Origin: Curvibacter sp.
GTDB taxonomy: Bacteria; Pseudomonadota; Gammaproteobacteria; Burkholderiales; Burkholderiaceae_C
Reading direction: 5' to 3'
Assembly (NCBI GenBank): GCA_020621965.1
Contig: JAHRYV010000032.1
Location: 1-36,098 of the forward strand
DNA length: 36,098 nt
Shown: piece by piece, positions 24,625 through 34,427 of the stretch
How positions within the stretch are numbered: the stretch's first letter is position 1
How the letters are laid out: each line of letters starts with the position of its first letter
Position numbers and translations under genes: made by a program
Notes under the pieces: model-generated
Told to the model about the DNA's origin: nothing
Seen by the model: only the letters and a program-made list of their open reading frames with translations
The model's database searches: none

Positions 24625-26634
24625 TTAAGGCACCGGCGCCTGGCCCACGGGCAGCGTGAAGCTGAACACCATGCCCTGCGGCGCATGCGGCTCGAAGGCC
24701 AGCGTGCCGCCATGCTGCTCGATCACGGTGCGGCACAGGCTCAGGCCCAGGCCCATGCCTTCGGCCTTGGTGGTGAAGAAGGGGGTGAAGAGCTGCTGCG
24801 CCACCTCCGGCGCGATGCCGGGCCCGCCGTCGGTGACGGAAAACTCCAGCCAGCGGGTATCGGTCGGGGCCCGGCGCACCGCCAGGCGCAGCACACGCCG
24901 GCGGATCTCGGGCCGGTCCATGGCCTGCATGCCATTGCGTGCCAGATTGAGCAGCACCTGCTCGACCATGGTGCGATCGCCCAGCACCTTGGGCAGATCC
25001 GGCGCCAGGTGCACCTGCACCTCCACCCGCAGCTTGTGCGCCTGCAGATTGATCAGGGGCAGGATGGCGTCGATCAGGACCTTCGGTTCGATCGCCTCGC
25101 GGGCCTGGTCGCGTCGGCGCACGAAGTCGTGCACGCTCTTGATGACCTTGCCCGCGCGCTCGGCCTGTTCCGCGATGCGGCGCATGGCCAGTTCGACGTC
25201 GGCCGCCGTGTGGGCGCCCTGGGACAGCAGGTTCAGCGTGCCGGTCGCGTAGCTGGCGATGGCCGCCAGGGGCTGATTCAGTTCATGGCTGAGCAGCGAG
25301 GCCATCTCGCCCACCATGGCCAGGCGCGCCGTGGCCTGCAGCCGCTCCTGGCTGGCACGCGAAAGCTCCTCGATGCGGCGCTGTTCGCGCATGTCGAGGA
25401 ACGCGCTCATCCAGCCGGTCTGCACACCGTGCGCGTTGATCAGCGGCGCCTCGATGATGAGCACCGGGAAGCGCGTGCCGTTCTTGTGCATGAAAACCGA
25501 TTCGTAGCCCTCGCGCGGCGGCACATTGCCGGCCAGCCGGATCTCCTGGCGCTTGCGGTACTCGTCGACGAATTCGGGCGGCCAGTAGGGCGCGTGCATG
25601 CTCTGGCCCATCAGCTCCTCGGCGGAGAAGCCCACCATCTGGCAGAAGGCCGGGTTGACGTAGGTGATGCGGCCCTGCAGGTCGCGCGCGCGCAAGCCGG
25701 TGACCAGCGAGTCCTCCATGGCCTTGCGAAAAGCCAGCGCATCGGCCAGGTCGTTCTCGGCCTTCAGGCGTCGCCGCATGTCCTTGCCCAGCAACAGCAG
25801 GATGGAGACCAGCGCGACCGACATGGTCATCACCAGCGCCGTCAGCACATTGGGGAAAAGCTCGGGCGCACCGCTCCAGCTGTCGATGCGCAGCACCAGG
25901 GTCGTGCCAGGCAGATCCAGCAGGTGCTGGGCCGTGAACACGTGGTTGGTGCGCTGCGCGGAACCCCGCATGGCCAGGCGCGTGCCGTCGCCTTCGGTGA
26001 AGGACAACTCCTGGCTGCGCGTGAGCTGGCGCGCCAGGTCGTCCAGCAGGTCCTGCAGCGAGTAGGTGGCCACCAGATAGCCCATCACCACCCCGGCGCT
26101 GGCCAGCGGCAGACACACCTCCATGACCTCGACGCCCAGGCCGTCGGTCATGGGCACGAAGTAGCTGGTCGAATAGGCCGGCCCGCTGAGGCGGCGCGCG
26201 ACGTTGCACACCTGGGTCACCTCGGACTGCACGCTGTCGCGTCCCAGCCGGTCGAACACCGGCGGGCGGTAGGGTGTGCCGGCCTGGGCCAGGATCTGTT
26301 GTTGGCTGTCGCGCCACTCGATGCGCAGGAGCTCGCGGCGCTCGCGCAGCAGGCCGTTGGCCTCGCCGGTCCAGCGTGCCGGCTTGGGGTCGCCGAACTG
26401 CAGGGCCTGCAGGCTCTGCAGATTGCGCGTGAGGCGCGCGCGGATGTCCCCCACGGCATCGGCCGCGTCGCGCTCGAGCCGGCGTTGCACCTGACCGGCC
26501 TCGTAAAGGCCGGCCAGCCACACCAGGGTGACCAGCAAGGCCACGACCAGGCCGGCCAGCGAAGACCAGAGGATGCGGCGGCGCCAGTTGGCGCGCCACG
26601 GCGCGGGCGAGACCTGGGGCGTATCGGTGCTCAC
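24625..26634 (-). CDS. PAS-domain sensor histidine kinase (DctS/FixL-like)
   Basis: A 669-residue membrane sensor kinase. It has TM1 at about 21-43, a periplasmic region of about 215 residues (44-260), TM2 at about 262-283, a PAS domain at about 300-418 (GRITYVNPAFCQMVGFS), a HisKA domain with His450 in LLSHELNQPLAAIASYATG, and a C-terminal HATPase with QVLLNLARNG, VTDGGPGIAPE and GMGLGLSLCRTVIEQHGG. The periplasmic region resembles dicarboxylate sensors of the DctB/DctS type (inference). The start is a GTG at 26634 that overlaps the nitrilase stop (GTGA); a longer ORF upstream is the nitrilase read in another frame. It is followed by a FixJ-type regulator. Confidence 0.92.
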   Translation of the reverse strand: MSTDTPQVSPAPWRANWRRRILWSSLAGLVVALLVTLVWLAGLYEAGQVQRRLERDAADAVGDIRARLTRNLQSLQALQFGDPKPARWTGEANGLLRERRELLRIEWRDSQQQILAQAGTPYRPPVFDRLGRDSVQSEVTQVCNVARRLSGPAYSTSYFVPMTDGLGVEVMEVCLPLASAGVVMGYLVATYSLQDLLDDLARQLTRSQELSFTEGDGTRLAMRGSAQRTNHVFTAQHLLDLPGTTLVLRIDSWSGAPELFPNVLTALVMTMSVALVSILLLLGKDMRRRLKAENDLADALAFRKAMEDSLVTGLRARDLQGRITYVNPAFCQMVGFSAEELMGQSMHAPYWPPEFVDEYRKRQEIRLAGNVPPREGYESVFMHKNGTRFPVLIIEAPLINAHGVQTGWMSAFLDMREQRRIEELSRASQERLQATARLAMVGEMASLLSHELNQPLAAIASYATGTLNLLSQGAHTAADVELAMRRIAEQAERAGKVIKSVHDFVRRRDQAREAIEPKVLIDAILPLINLQAHKLRVEVQVHLAPDLPKVLGDRTMVEQVLLNLARNGMQAMDRPEIRRRVLRLAVRRAPTDTRWLEFSVTDGGPGIAPEVAQQLFTPFFTTKAEGMGLGLSLCRTVIEQHGGTLAFEPHAPQGMVFSFTLPVGQAPVP

Positions 26635-27458
26635 AGGACGCGGTGCTCCAGCGCCGGCAGCTGCTGGCGGCAGCGCTGCAACTGCGCAGCGTCGAACTCG
26701 GCCAGCACCACTCCCTCGTGCTCGGGCAACACACCCAGCACCTGGCCCCAGGGATCGACCAGCATGGAGTGGCCCCAGGTGCGGCGGCCGTTTTCGTGCA
26801 CACCGCCCTGGGCGGCGGCGGCGACAAAGGCCAGGTTCTCGATCGCCCGCGCACGCAGCAGCAGCTCCCAGTGCGCCTGGCCGGTGGTGTGGGTGAAGGC
26901 GCTGGGCACCAGCAGCAGCTCGACCCCGGCCCGGGCGTAGCCGCGGTAGAGCTCGGGGAAACGCAGGTCGTAGCAGACGCTCAGGCCCAGCCGCCAGCGG
27001 TGGCCGTCGCGCGAGGGCAGCTCGAAGTGCGCCGGCTGTGTGCCGGGGCGCAGGGTGCGGGCCTCGTCGTAGCGCTCGTGCCCATTGTCGTAGCGGAACA
27101 GGTGGATCTTGTCGTAGCGCGCCACGCACTCGCCCTGCGGCGCATAAACCAGCGTGCTGTTGTAGGCCAGGGGGGTGGCCTGCGGACTGGCCCCGCCATC
27201 GAGCGGCAGGGTGCCGCCAACGATCCACAGCCCGAGTGCGCGCGCCGCGTCCGCCAGGAAATCCTGGATCGGCCCCGAGCCCGGGCGCTCGCGGATGTCC
27301 AGCTTGTCGCCGTCCTGGCGCCCGAGCAGGCAGAAGTACTCGGGCAGCACCGCCAGTTCGGCGCCCTGCTGCGCGGCCTGCTCCAGCAGGCCGCGCGCCC
27401 GCGCCAGATTGGCGTCGCGCGCGACACCCGAAACCATCTGGATGGCGGCCACTTTCAT
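26631..27458 (-). CDS. Nitrilase-superfamily amidase (NIT1/YbeM-like)
   Basis: A 275-residue carbon-nitrogen hydrolase with the catalytic triad Glu40 (AVLPEYFCL), Lys117 (YDKIHLF) and Cys162 (LSVCYDLRFPELYR). Its sequence is closest to the NIT1/YbeM branch, which hydrolyses deaminated glutathione, a metabolite-repair reaction (family knowledge). The exact substrate is not proved by sequence. The ATG at 27458 overlaps the yhdP stop (ATGA) and its own stop overlaps the sensor kinase GTG, so the three genes are translationally coupled. Confidence 0.93.
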   Translation of the reverse strand: MKVAAIQMVSGVARDANLARARGLLEQAAQQGAELAVLPEYFCLLGRQDGDKLDIRERPGSGPIQDFLADAARALGLWIVGGTLPLDGGASPQATPLAYNSTLVYAPQGECVARYDKIHLFRYDNGHERYDEARTLRPGTQPAHFELPSRDGHRWRLGLSVCYDLRFPELYRGYARAGVELLLVPSAFTHTTGQAHWELLLRARAIENLAFVAAAAQGGVHENGRRTWGHSMLVDPWGQVLGVLPEHEGVVLAEFDAAQLQRCRQQLPALEHRVL

Positions 27459-30400
27459 GGTGAATTCCCCTGCGGGCTGCTGGCCGCGGGTTCCGCGGGC
27501 GGCGCGGCCTCGACCTTGGCCATCTGCGGGTCGGTCCAGCTGCCGCTGATGCGGAACTCCTGCGTCGTGGCGGCGATCATCGGCCCGCGCAGGATCATCT
27601 GGGCCAGGAAAGTGCCCAGGCCCACGGCCGGGTTGATCCAGGTGGCGATCAGCGAGGCCGTGCCGGCATTGATCTCGGGCACCACGACCACGCGCAGTTC
27701 CTGCGTCTCCCGCGCCAGGTCCACATGGCCTTCCATCAGCACCCCGGCATTCACGCCCTTCATCTGCAGGTTGTTGGTCATGGCGATGCCCTGGTCGACC
27801 TGCACGTCGCCGCGCACGAAGTCAAAGGAGAAACCTTCGGTGAAGACGTCGCGGAAATCCAGCGCCAGGCGCCGCGGCAGGGCTTGCAGGCTGAGCACAC
27901 CCATCAGCTTGGCGATGCCCGGTTCGGCCTTGAGGAACTGGCCAGACTCGACATTGACGTTGAACTTGCCGCCCAGCGTGGGGTAGTCCAGCGCCATGGG
28001 CGAGCCCATCCAGTAGGCCTGGCCCTCCATGCGGCCCTGGCCCGCGCGGACCAGGCCGGGCATGCCCAGGCGGTTGAGCAGGCCACCGGCGTCGGCCATG
28101 TCCAGGCGGAAGTCCATCAGCGTGCGCCGCCGCTCGCCGCGCGCGCCACTGGCCGCCGCGCGCGCGGGCGCGGCACGCTCCGGCGCCTCGCTCAGTTCCT
28201 GGTACACGGCCCAGCTGCCGCTGGCGTTGAACTCCGCCTCGGGCATGCTGAGCCTGAGCTTGTTGAGGCGCCACTCGCGCGTTCCGCCGTCGCGCCGCGC
28301 CTGACCACGGTTGACGGCTTCGATCTCCGCGCGGCCGAGGTTCTTGCCCCGCAGCTGCAGGCTGTCGACCACCACGTCCAGCGCCGGAATGCTGACCGGC
28401 TGCTCCTCCAGCAGGTTTTCCACGCCGCGCGCACCCTCGGGCGCCAGCACCAGCCGCGCCAGGCGGGCATACACACGGCCGGCCCCGGCCTCGCTGGGCA
28501 TGCCGTATTCCAGATAACCGCCGGCCTCGCGGGCGTCCAGATTGGCGCGCCAGACCTGCCCCTGGCGCGTGCCGCCGGCCACCAGCTGGCTGAACTTCTG
28601 TCCCGCCACCACCAGCGAGGTGCCTTGCACCGTGAAGCTGGTCGGCAGGTAGTCGTGCAGCGCGTCCGGCAGCCCCGCGCCCGCGGGCGCAGCCGTACCC
28701 GGTGGCGCCGCCAGCAACTGGCGCCAGGCATCGAGATTGAGTTCATCGAAGCTGACACTGGTCACCACGCCGGCCTCCGGCAAAGACAGACTCTCGCCCG
28801 CCGGCAGGCCGATGCCGATGCTGCCGCGCAGCACCTGCGCCGGCCGCTGGCTGAGGTCGCGCACGTAGCGCACCGCCACCAGGCGGCCAAGGTCGAGGCG
28901 CAGCACGTCCTGGGTCGGCCGCCGGTCCGTGCCGGCGGCCGCCTCCATGGGGTTGGCCTGCAGCCGCAGCGGCAGCACCCCCTCGGCCGTCTTGAACAGC
29001 GGCGCCGGCAGATCCAGGGCCAGGCCCTGCAGGTCGGACGACAGATGGAACTCGGGCACACCCTGGCGCAGGCCGAACTCGGCGGCGTAGGTGGTGCTGC
29101 CGTTGAAGCGCTGGGCCAGGCGCGCCACGGCGCCCAGCTGGGTTTCCTGGCGCAGGCCCTGCGCCGTCAGCGTGCCCTGCACGCGCAGGCGCAGCGGCCC
29201 GGTGTCCGTCGCGCCCGGCAGCGCGATCGTGCCGCCCTCGGCGCGCACGTCCCCGCCCAGCAGGCGCGCCTGCACGCCCCCCAGGGCGAAGCCGGTTTCG
29301 CTGAAGTGCACCACACCACGCAGGCGCGTCAGGCGCGGCAGCTGCGGCGCGAACTGCAGTTCATTGCCCGCCAGCTGCACCTGCCCCCGCACGGTGGCTT
29401 GCGCCAGGTGCTTGAGCGGCAGCTGCAGGTTGAGCTGGGCCGTGGTGTTGCCGGCGGCGCGGACCTGCCCCAGCAGCCCGCCCAGCATGGCGTCGACCGG
29501 GGATTTGCTGACCAGCGTGCGCAACAGCTCGTCCAGAGGGCCGCTGATCGTCGGCAGGCCGACGAACACCTGCGTGTCCTGGCCCATCTCCGGAATCCGC
29601 GCCTCGGCCTGGATGATGCGCACCTGCGGCGCTCCCTCGACGCGTGCATTCACGTTGCGCAGCTGCAGGCTGGCATGCTCGATCAGCAGGTCGCCGCTGA
29701 GTTCGGTGAGGGCGGGCCACGGTGCCTGCCCGGCCGGCTGCAGGCTGGCCGGCACATAAACGTAGCGGCCATCCTGCACGCTGGCCGTGATGCGGAACTC
29801 GCCGCGCCCGGCCTGCTTGAAGGGGAAGTCCTGCAGATCGCCCTTGACCCGAAAGCGCACCCCGGCGCCGCGGCCCTGCGTGAGGGCCTGGTGCAGGTAA
29901 TCCCGCACCTGGGGGTTGAGGGCCAGCGGCAGGTAGCGGTGCATCGCCGCCAGATCGGCGCGGCTCAGGCTGCCCTGCAGATCGAGCACACCGGGCGAGC
30001 CCGGGTGGTCACGGGCGGCGTCGGCGCGGGTCCACTTGAGCTGCGCTTCGCCCTGGGCGTCGGCATTGGCAAAACGCACGCTGGGCACCTGGATGGCAAG
30101 CGCCGCCCCCTGGCGTTGCCACTGCACCTCGGCCGTCAGCTGATCGAGGGCGATGCGCGGCTGCTCGAACACACCCGGCAATTCCAGATGGCCCTGTTGC
30201 ACGACCACGCTGGCGCGACCGCCGGTTTGCGTCAGGTCGAAGTCGACACTCAGGCCGCGCACGCCCGGCGTGCCCAGCGGGGTCTGGTACTCGCCGTCGA
30301 CGGCCTGCGCACCCGGGAGCGCGCCGGCGGCAATCTCGATCTCGCGCAAGGTGCCGCGGGCCTCGAACTGCGCGGCCGTCTCCAGCGGGCCGCGCCAGCG

Positions 30401-31609
30401 GGCCAGCAATTGCTCGACCCGGCCGCGCGGGGCATACAGCGCCAGCGTCTCGTGCACCCCGCTCTGCAAGGGCAGGCGCCGGGCCAGCTGGGCCAGCGTG
30501 GCCAGGTCGATGCCGGTGGCGCGGACTTCGCCCTGCGCCGGCACCCCTTCCCCGTCACCCGCCTGCAGCGTGACGCGCACGTCGCCGCCAGGCCAGTGCA
30601 GGCCATCGACCGTGTCGAACTGCAGCCGCTCGGTGGACAACTCGAAGCCGCCGTCCAGCATCCGCCCGCCCAGACGCCCCGTCAGACGGCTCAGGTCCAG
30701 CGCCGGCAGTGTCGGCCCCAGGCGCAGGCCGACTTGGACCAGGGCGACGTCGGCAGCGGCACCGCTGACGCGGCCGCGGTCGATGTCGACCCAGGCCCGC
30801 AACGCACCCGTGCCGCCGCTCACGTCCAGCGGCAATGGCACATGGCGGCGCAGCTGCGCCACGTCGACGCGCTCGAACACCGCATAGAACTGGCCCTGCC
30901 AGCGCTGCCAGCGCCCGGCATCGATGCTCAGCAACGGTGGCCGCAGACGCCCGCGCAGGCTGAAGCGGCTGCCCAGCTCGGCCGGCGGGGTGGCGTCCAG
31001 CCGCACCTCATGCAGCCGCACACCGTTGACCATGCGCAGGTCGACCTGCTGCAGCTGCAGCGGCGGCGCGCCCAGCAGCTCGTCGTGCCACTGCACCTGG
31101 CCGCCACGGATGATCCACTCGGTCTGCGCAAAGACCCAGTCGGCGCCACGGCCATCGCCTTCCTGGTTCTGCGGGATCTCGATGCCGGCCACGAAGATCC
31201 GGCCATCGGCGGCGCGGCGCACGGCCAGCTCCGGGCGCTCGATGGCCAGCTGCTCGAAACCCAGGTGCCACAGCGAGCGCGGCGACAGCGTGGCGTAGAC
31301 CCGCGGCAGCTGCAGGGCCACGCGGCCCTCACGGTCGAGCAGGCGCACATCGCTGAGTTCGAAGGAAGGCAGCAGGCTGTCGGCGTGGGCCACGATGGCG
31401 CCGATGCGCACCGGCACCCCCAGCGCCTGGCTGGCCCGGGTTTCCAGCTCCGGGCGCAGCTCGCCGATTCGCGGCACAATGAACAGATGCAGAGCCGCCC
31501 AGGCGGCGCTGAACAGCAGCCAGGCCAACAGGATCAGCCACAGCAAAGCGCGCGTCGAAAACGTCAGGAATTTGAGCGGCGGGGACGGGCGGTGCGGCAG
31601 GGCATCCAT
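27455..31609 (-). CDS. yhdP: YhdP family protein (DUF3971/AsmA-like)
   Basis: A 1384-residue protein, typical in length for YhdP (TIGR02099). It has one N-terminal membrane anchor (about 18-42, LLWLILLAWLLFSAAWAA), then a very long beta-rich periplasmic part. DUF3971 lies in the first part and the AsmA-like C-terminal region ends near the segment LASQLIATWINPAVGLGTFL. YhdP and related AsmA-like proteins span the periplasm and are needed for phospholipid transport to the outer membrane in E. coli (family knowledge). The start at 31609 (MDALPHRP) precedes the membrane anchor; the ORF extends further upstream only into the glnE leader. It diverges from glnE with 28 bases between the two start codons. 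Confidence 0.93.
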   Translation of the reverse strand: MDALPHRPSPPLKFLTFSTRALLWLILLAWLLFSAAWAALHLFIVPRIGELRPELETRASQALGVPVRIGAIVAHADSLLPSFELSDVRLLDREGRVALQLPRVYATLSPRSLWHLGFEQLAIERPELAVRRAADGRIFVAGIEIPQNQEGDGRGADWVFAQTEWIIRGGQVQWHDELLGAPPLQLQQVDLRMVNGVRLHEVRLDATPPAELGSRFSLRGRLRPPLLSIDAGRWQRWQGQFYAVFERVDVAQLRRHVPLPLDVSGGTGALRAWVDIDRGRVSGAAADVALVQVGLRLGPTLPALDLSRLTGRLGGRMLDGGFELSTERLQFDTVDGLHWPGGDVRVTLQAGDGEGVPAQGEVRATGIDLATLAQLARRLPLQSGVHETLALYAPRGRVEQLLARWRGPLETAAQFEARGTLREIEIAAGALPGAQAVDGEYQTPLGTPGVRGLSVDFDLTQTGGRASVVVQQGHLELPGVFEQPRIALDQLTAEVQWQRQGAALAIQVPSVRFANADAQGEAQLKWTRADAARDHPGSPGVLDLQGSLSRADLAAMHRYLPLALNPQVRDYLHQALTQGRGAGVRFRVKGDLQDFPFKQAGRGEFRITASVQDGRYVYVPASLQPAGQAPWPALTELSGDLLIEHASLQLRNVNARVEGAPQVRIIQAEARIPEMGQDTQVFVGLPTISGPLDELLRTLVSKSPVDAMLGGLLGQVRAAGNTTAQLNLQLPLKHLAQATVRGQVQLAGNELQFAPQLPRLTRLRGVVHFSETGFALGGVQARLLGGDVRAEGGTIALPGATDTGPLRLRVQGTLTAQGLRQETQLGAVARLAQRFNGSTTYAAEFGLRQGVPEFHLSSDLQGLALDLPAPLFKTAEGVLPLRLQANPMEAAAGTDRRPTQDVLRLDLGRLVAVRYVRDLSQRPAQVLRGSIGIGLPAGESLSLPEAGVVTSVSFDELNLDAWRQLLAAPPGTAAPAGAGLPDALHDYLPTSFTVQGTSLVVAGQKFSQLVAGGTRQGQVWRANLDAREAGGYLEYGMPSEAGAGRVYARLARLVLAPEGARGVENLLEEQPVSIPALDVVVDSLQLRGKNLGRAEIEAVNRGQARRDGGTREWRLNKLRLSMPEAEFNASGSWAVYQELSEAPERAAPARAAASGARGERRRTLMDFRLDMADAGGLLNRLGMPGLVRAGQGRMEGQAYWMGSPMALDYPTLGGKFNVNVESGQFLKAEPGIAKLMGVLSLQALPRRLALDFRDVFTEGFSFDFVRGDVQVDQGIAMTNNLQMKGVNAGVLMEGHVDLARETQELRVVVVPEINAGTASLIATWINPAVGLGTFLAQMILRGPMIAATTQEFRISGSWTDPQMAKVEAAPPAEPAASSPQGNSP

Positions 31610-31637
31610 TTTGCAGATCGGAAACTCGACAGGAATT

Positions 31638-34403
31638 ATGACCCGCAACGATGCATGCGGCCTGATACCGGGCACGGATACGCCGCCGACCACGAGCACA
31701 GCCCCCGCCGATCATTCCCGTTTTGTCCAGCGCGTGCGCCGTCGCCACGAGGCGCTGCTGGCGCAACTGCCGCCCGGTCGCCCGCTGCCCGAGACGCTGT
31801 TGCCGCTCTACGAGTCGCTGCGCGCCGGTGGCCACGACTGCGGCGCGGCGCTGCGCATCGTGCGCCAGCTGGTCATGGAACGCCTGGTGGTGCTCGACTG
31901 CGAACAGCAGGCGCCGCTGCACGACGTCACGGCCAGCATGACCGGGCTGGCCGAGTTCGCGCTCGACCTGGCCTGCACCGAGGTCATGCAGGCGCTGGAC
32001 GAGAGCCACGGCATGCCGCTGACGGCCTCGGGCCAGCGCGCCCTGTTCTGGGTACTGGGCATGGGCAAGCTGGGGGCGCGCGAGCTCAACGTCTCCAGCG
32101 ACATCGACCTGATCTACATCTACGACCAGGACGGCGAGACGGCCGGCAATGCCGAGGGCCGCAACCGCATCTCCAATCACGAGTACTTCGCCAAGGCGGT
32201 GCGCGCCATCTCCGGCCTGCTGGCCGACACCACGGAATACGGCTTCGTGTTCCGGGTCGACCTGGCGCTGCGCCCCAACGGCAACTCCGGGCCGCCTGCG
32301 GTGTCGCTGGGCGCGCTGGAAGAATACTTCCAGGTGCAGGGCCGCGAGTGGGAGCGTTTTGCCTGGCTCAAGAGCCGCACGGTCGCGCCGCGGCGGCAGT
32401 TGCAGGACGGCTCGATCATGCAGCTGCGCAACCTGGTCATTCCCTTCGTCTTCCGCCGCTACCTGGACTACAACGTCTTCGACTCGCTGCGCGTGCTGCA
32501 TCGCCAGATCCGCGACCATGCCGCCAAGCGCAGCGCCGGCCACCCCGAGCGGGCCAATGACGTCAAGCTCTCGCGCGGCGGCATCCGCGAGATCGAGTTC
32601 ACAGTGCAGCTGCTGCAAGTGGTGCGCGGCGGCCAGTTTCCCGAACTGCGCACGCGCCCCACGCTGGACGCGCTGCCGCGCCTGGTGCGCGCCGGCCTGA
32701 TGCCGGCGGCCACCGCCGAGGCGCTGGCCCAGGCTTATGTCTTCCTGCGCCGGGTTGAGCACCGCATCCAGTACCTGGACGACCAGCAGACCCATGTGCT
32801 GCCCACCCGCGACGACGACCTGGACTGGATCGCCCGCAGCATGGGCTGCGCCAGCACCTGCGACTTCCTGACCCGGCTGGACGCGCACCGCGAAGTGGTG
32901 GCGCAGGAGTTCGACATCCTGCTCGGCGGCCAGAAGGAATGCAAAGGCTGCGGCAACGGCAATGGCAAGAACGGCAACGGCGGCAACGCCACACCGGATT
33001 TCGACGCCGTGCTGGAGCAACTGCCGCCGCTGTTCCGCGAGCGCCTGAGCGCCTGGCGCACGCATCCGCGCGTGCTGGCCCTGCGCGAAGAGTCGCGCGG
33101 GCGGCTGCTGCGCCTGGTGGTGCGCACCGCCGACTGGCTGCGCGAGGGCCGCGCCAGCGAAGAGGCGGCGACCCGCCTGGTGGACTGGATCGAGCCGCTG
33201 CTGCGCCGCGAGAGTTATCTGGCCATGCTGCTGGAGCGCCCGGCCGTGCACGAGCGGCTGTTGCGCCTGTTGGGCGCGGCGCGCTGGCCGGCGCGCTACC
33301 TGCTGCAGCACCCGGGTGTGATCGACGAGCTGGCCAGCCGCACCATGCTGGACGAGCGTTTCGACGCCGTGGCGTTCGAGGAGGAACTCGAACTGCGGCA
33401 AAAGGCCCTGCAGGCGGCCGGCGACGACGATGAGGAGTCGCTGCTCAACCTGCTGCGCCGCGCCCACCATGCCGAGGTGTTCCGCACCCTGGCGCGTGAC
33501 GTCGAGGGCGTGCTGACGGTGGAGCAGGTCGCCGACGACCTGTCGGCGCTGGCCGACGCCGTGCTGCGCGTCACCACCCGCTGGTGCTGGGACCGACTGA
33601 AGAAACGGCACCGCGAGCAACCGCAGTTCGCCATCATCGGCTACGGCAAGCTCGGCGGCAAGGAGCTGGGTTATGGCAGCGACCTCGACATCGTCTTCGT
33701 CTACGAGGATGAGAGCGACGACGCCCCCGAGGTCTACGCCACGCTGGTGCGCAAGCTGATCAACTGGCTGACCGTGAAGACCGGCGAGGGCGACATGTAC
33801 GAGATCGACACCGCGCTGCGCCCGAACGGCAACTCCGGGCTGCTGATCACCAGCTTCGAGGCCTACGCCAACTACCAGCAACAGCGCGGCAGCAACACCG
33901 CCTGGACCTGGGAGCACCAGGCCATGACACGGGCGCGCTTCGTGCTCGGCAGCGAAGCTCTGCGCCAGCGCTTCGATGCGGTGCGCCAGGCCGTGATCTG
34001 TGCCGCGCGCGAGCCCGCGGCGCTGCGCCAGGAGATCGTCGCCATGCGCGACAAGGTAAGACTGGCCCATCCGGTGCATGGCGAGCAGTTCGATGTCAAG
34101 CACAGCCCGGGCGGCATGGTCGATGCCGAGTTTGCCGTGCAGTACCTGGTGCTGTCGCAGTCGGCCCGGCATCCGGCGCTGGTGGGCAATGTGGGCAACA
34201 TCGCGCTGCTGCTTGCTGCCGAGGCCGACGGCCTGCTGCCGGCCGGTGTCGGCAGCGCGGCGGCTGACGCCTACCGCGAGCTGCGCCGGGTCCAGCACCG
34301 TGCCCGGCTCAACGAGGAGCCGACCCAGGTGGACCAGGAGGTCATGGCGACCGAGCGGGCCGCCGTACTGGCGCTCTGGCGTGCGGTGTTCGGGCCGGCC
34401 TGA
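31638..34403 (+). CDS. glnE: Bifunctional glutamine synthetase adenylyltransferase/deadenylase
   Basis: A 921-residue enzyme of normal length that adds and removes AMP on glutamine synthetase in response to PII. It has two nucleotidyltransferase domains: the N-terminal deadenylase contains GMGKLGARELNVSSDIDLIY (about 140-160) and the C-terminal adenylyltransferase contains GYGKLGGKELGYGSDLDIVF (about 668-688). Each is followed by helical regions, with ALRPNGNSG present in both. A short Gly/Asn-rich linker (GNGNGKNGNGGN) lies at about 437-448 after a CKGC motif. The ATG at 31638 has AGGAA before it. It is divergent from yhdP. Confidence 0.97.
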   Translation: MTRNDACGLIPGTDTPPTTSTAPADHSRFVQRVRRRHEALLAQLPPGRPLPETLLPLYESLRAGGHDCGAALRIVRQLVMERLVVLDCEQQAPLHDVTASMTGLAEFALDLACTEVMQALDESHGMPLTASGQRALFWVLGMGKLGARELNVSSDIDLIYIYDQDGETAGNAEGRNRISNHEYFAKAVRAISGLLADTTEYGFVFRVDLALRPNGNSGPPAVSLGALEEYFQVQGREWERFAWLKSRTVAPRRQLQDGSIMQLRNLVIPFVFRRYLDYNVFDSLRVLHRQIRDHAAKRSAGHPERANDVKLSRGGIREIEFTVQLLQVVRGGQFPELRTRPTLDALPRLVRAGLMPAATAEALAQAYVFLRRVEHRIQYLDDQQTHVLPTRDDDLDWIARSMGCASTCDFLTRLDAHREVVAQEFDILLGGQKECKGCGNGNGKNGNGGNATPDFDAVLEQLPPLFRERLSAWRTHPRVLALREESRGRLLRLVVRTADWLREGRASEEAATRLVDWIEPLLRRESYLAMLLERPAVHERLLRLLGAARWPARYLLQHPGVIDELASRTMLDERFDAVAFEEELELRQKALQAAGDDDEESLLNLLRRAHHAEVFRTLARDVEGVLTVEQVADDLSALADAVLRVTTRWCWDRLKKRHREQPQFAIIGYGKLGGKELGYGSDLDIVFVYEDESDDAPEVYATLVRKLINWLTVKTGEGDMYEIDTALRPNGNSGLLITSFEAYANYQQQRGSNTAWTWEHQAMTRARFVLGSEALRQRFDAVRQAVICAAREPAALRQEIVAMRDKVRLAHPVHGEQFDVKHSPGGMVDAEFAVQYLVLSQSARHPALVGNVGNIALLLAAEADGLLPAGVGSAAADAYRELRRVQHRARLNEEPTQVDQEVMATERAAVLALWRAVFGPA

Positions 34404-34427
34404 CCCGCGCCGCTGCGCCGTTGCCGC

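Noticed and set aside
24061..26940. 959-codon plus-strand frame opposite the sensor kinase and regulator
   Set aside because: Composition typical of antisense frames; spans several well-supported genes.
27725..32560. A 1611-codon plus-strand open frame antisense to yhdP
   Set aside because: Rich in His/Gln/Arg/Ala with no domain; it is the usual stop-free antisense frame of a high-GC gene. yhdP on the other strand has a full family match.
32943..32990. GGCAA-type repeat as a CRISPR or tandem repeat locus
   Set aside because: Units are short, imperfect and in frame within glnE, coding for a linker.
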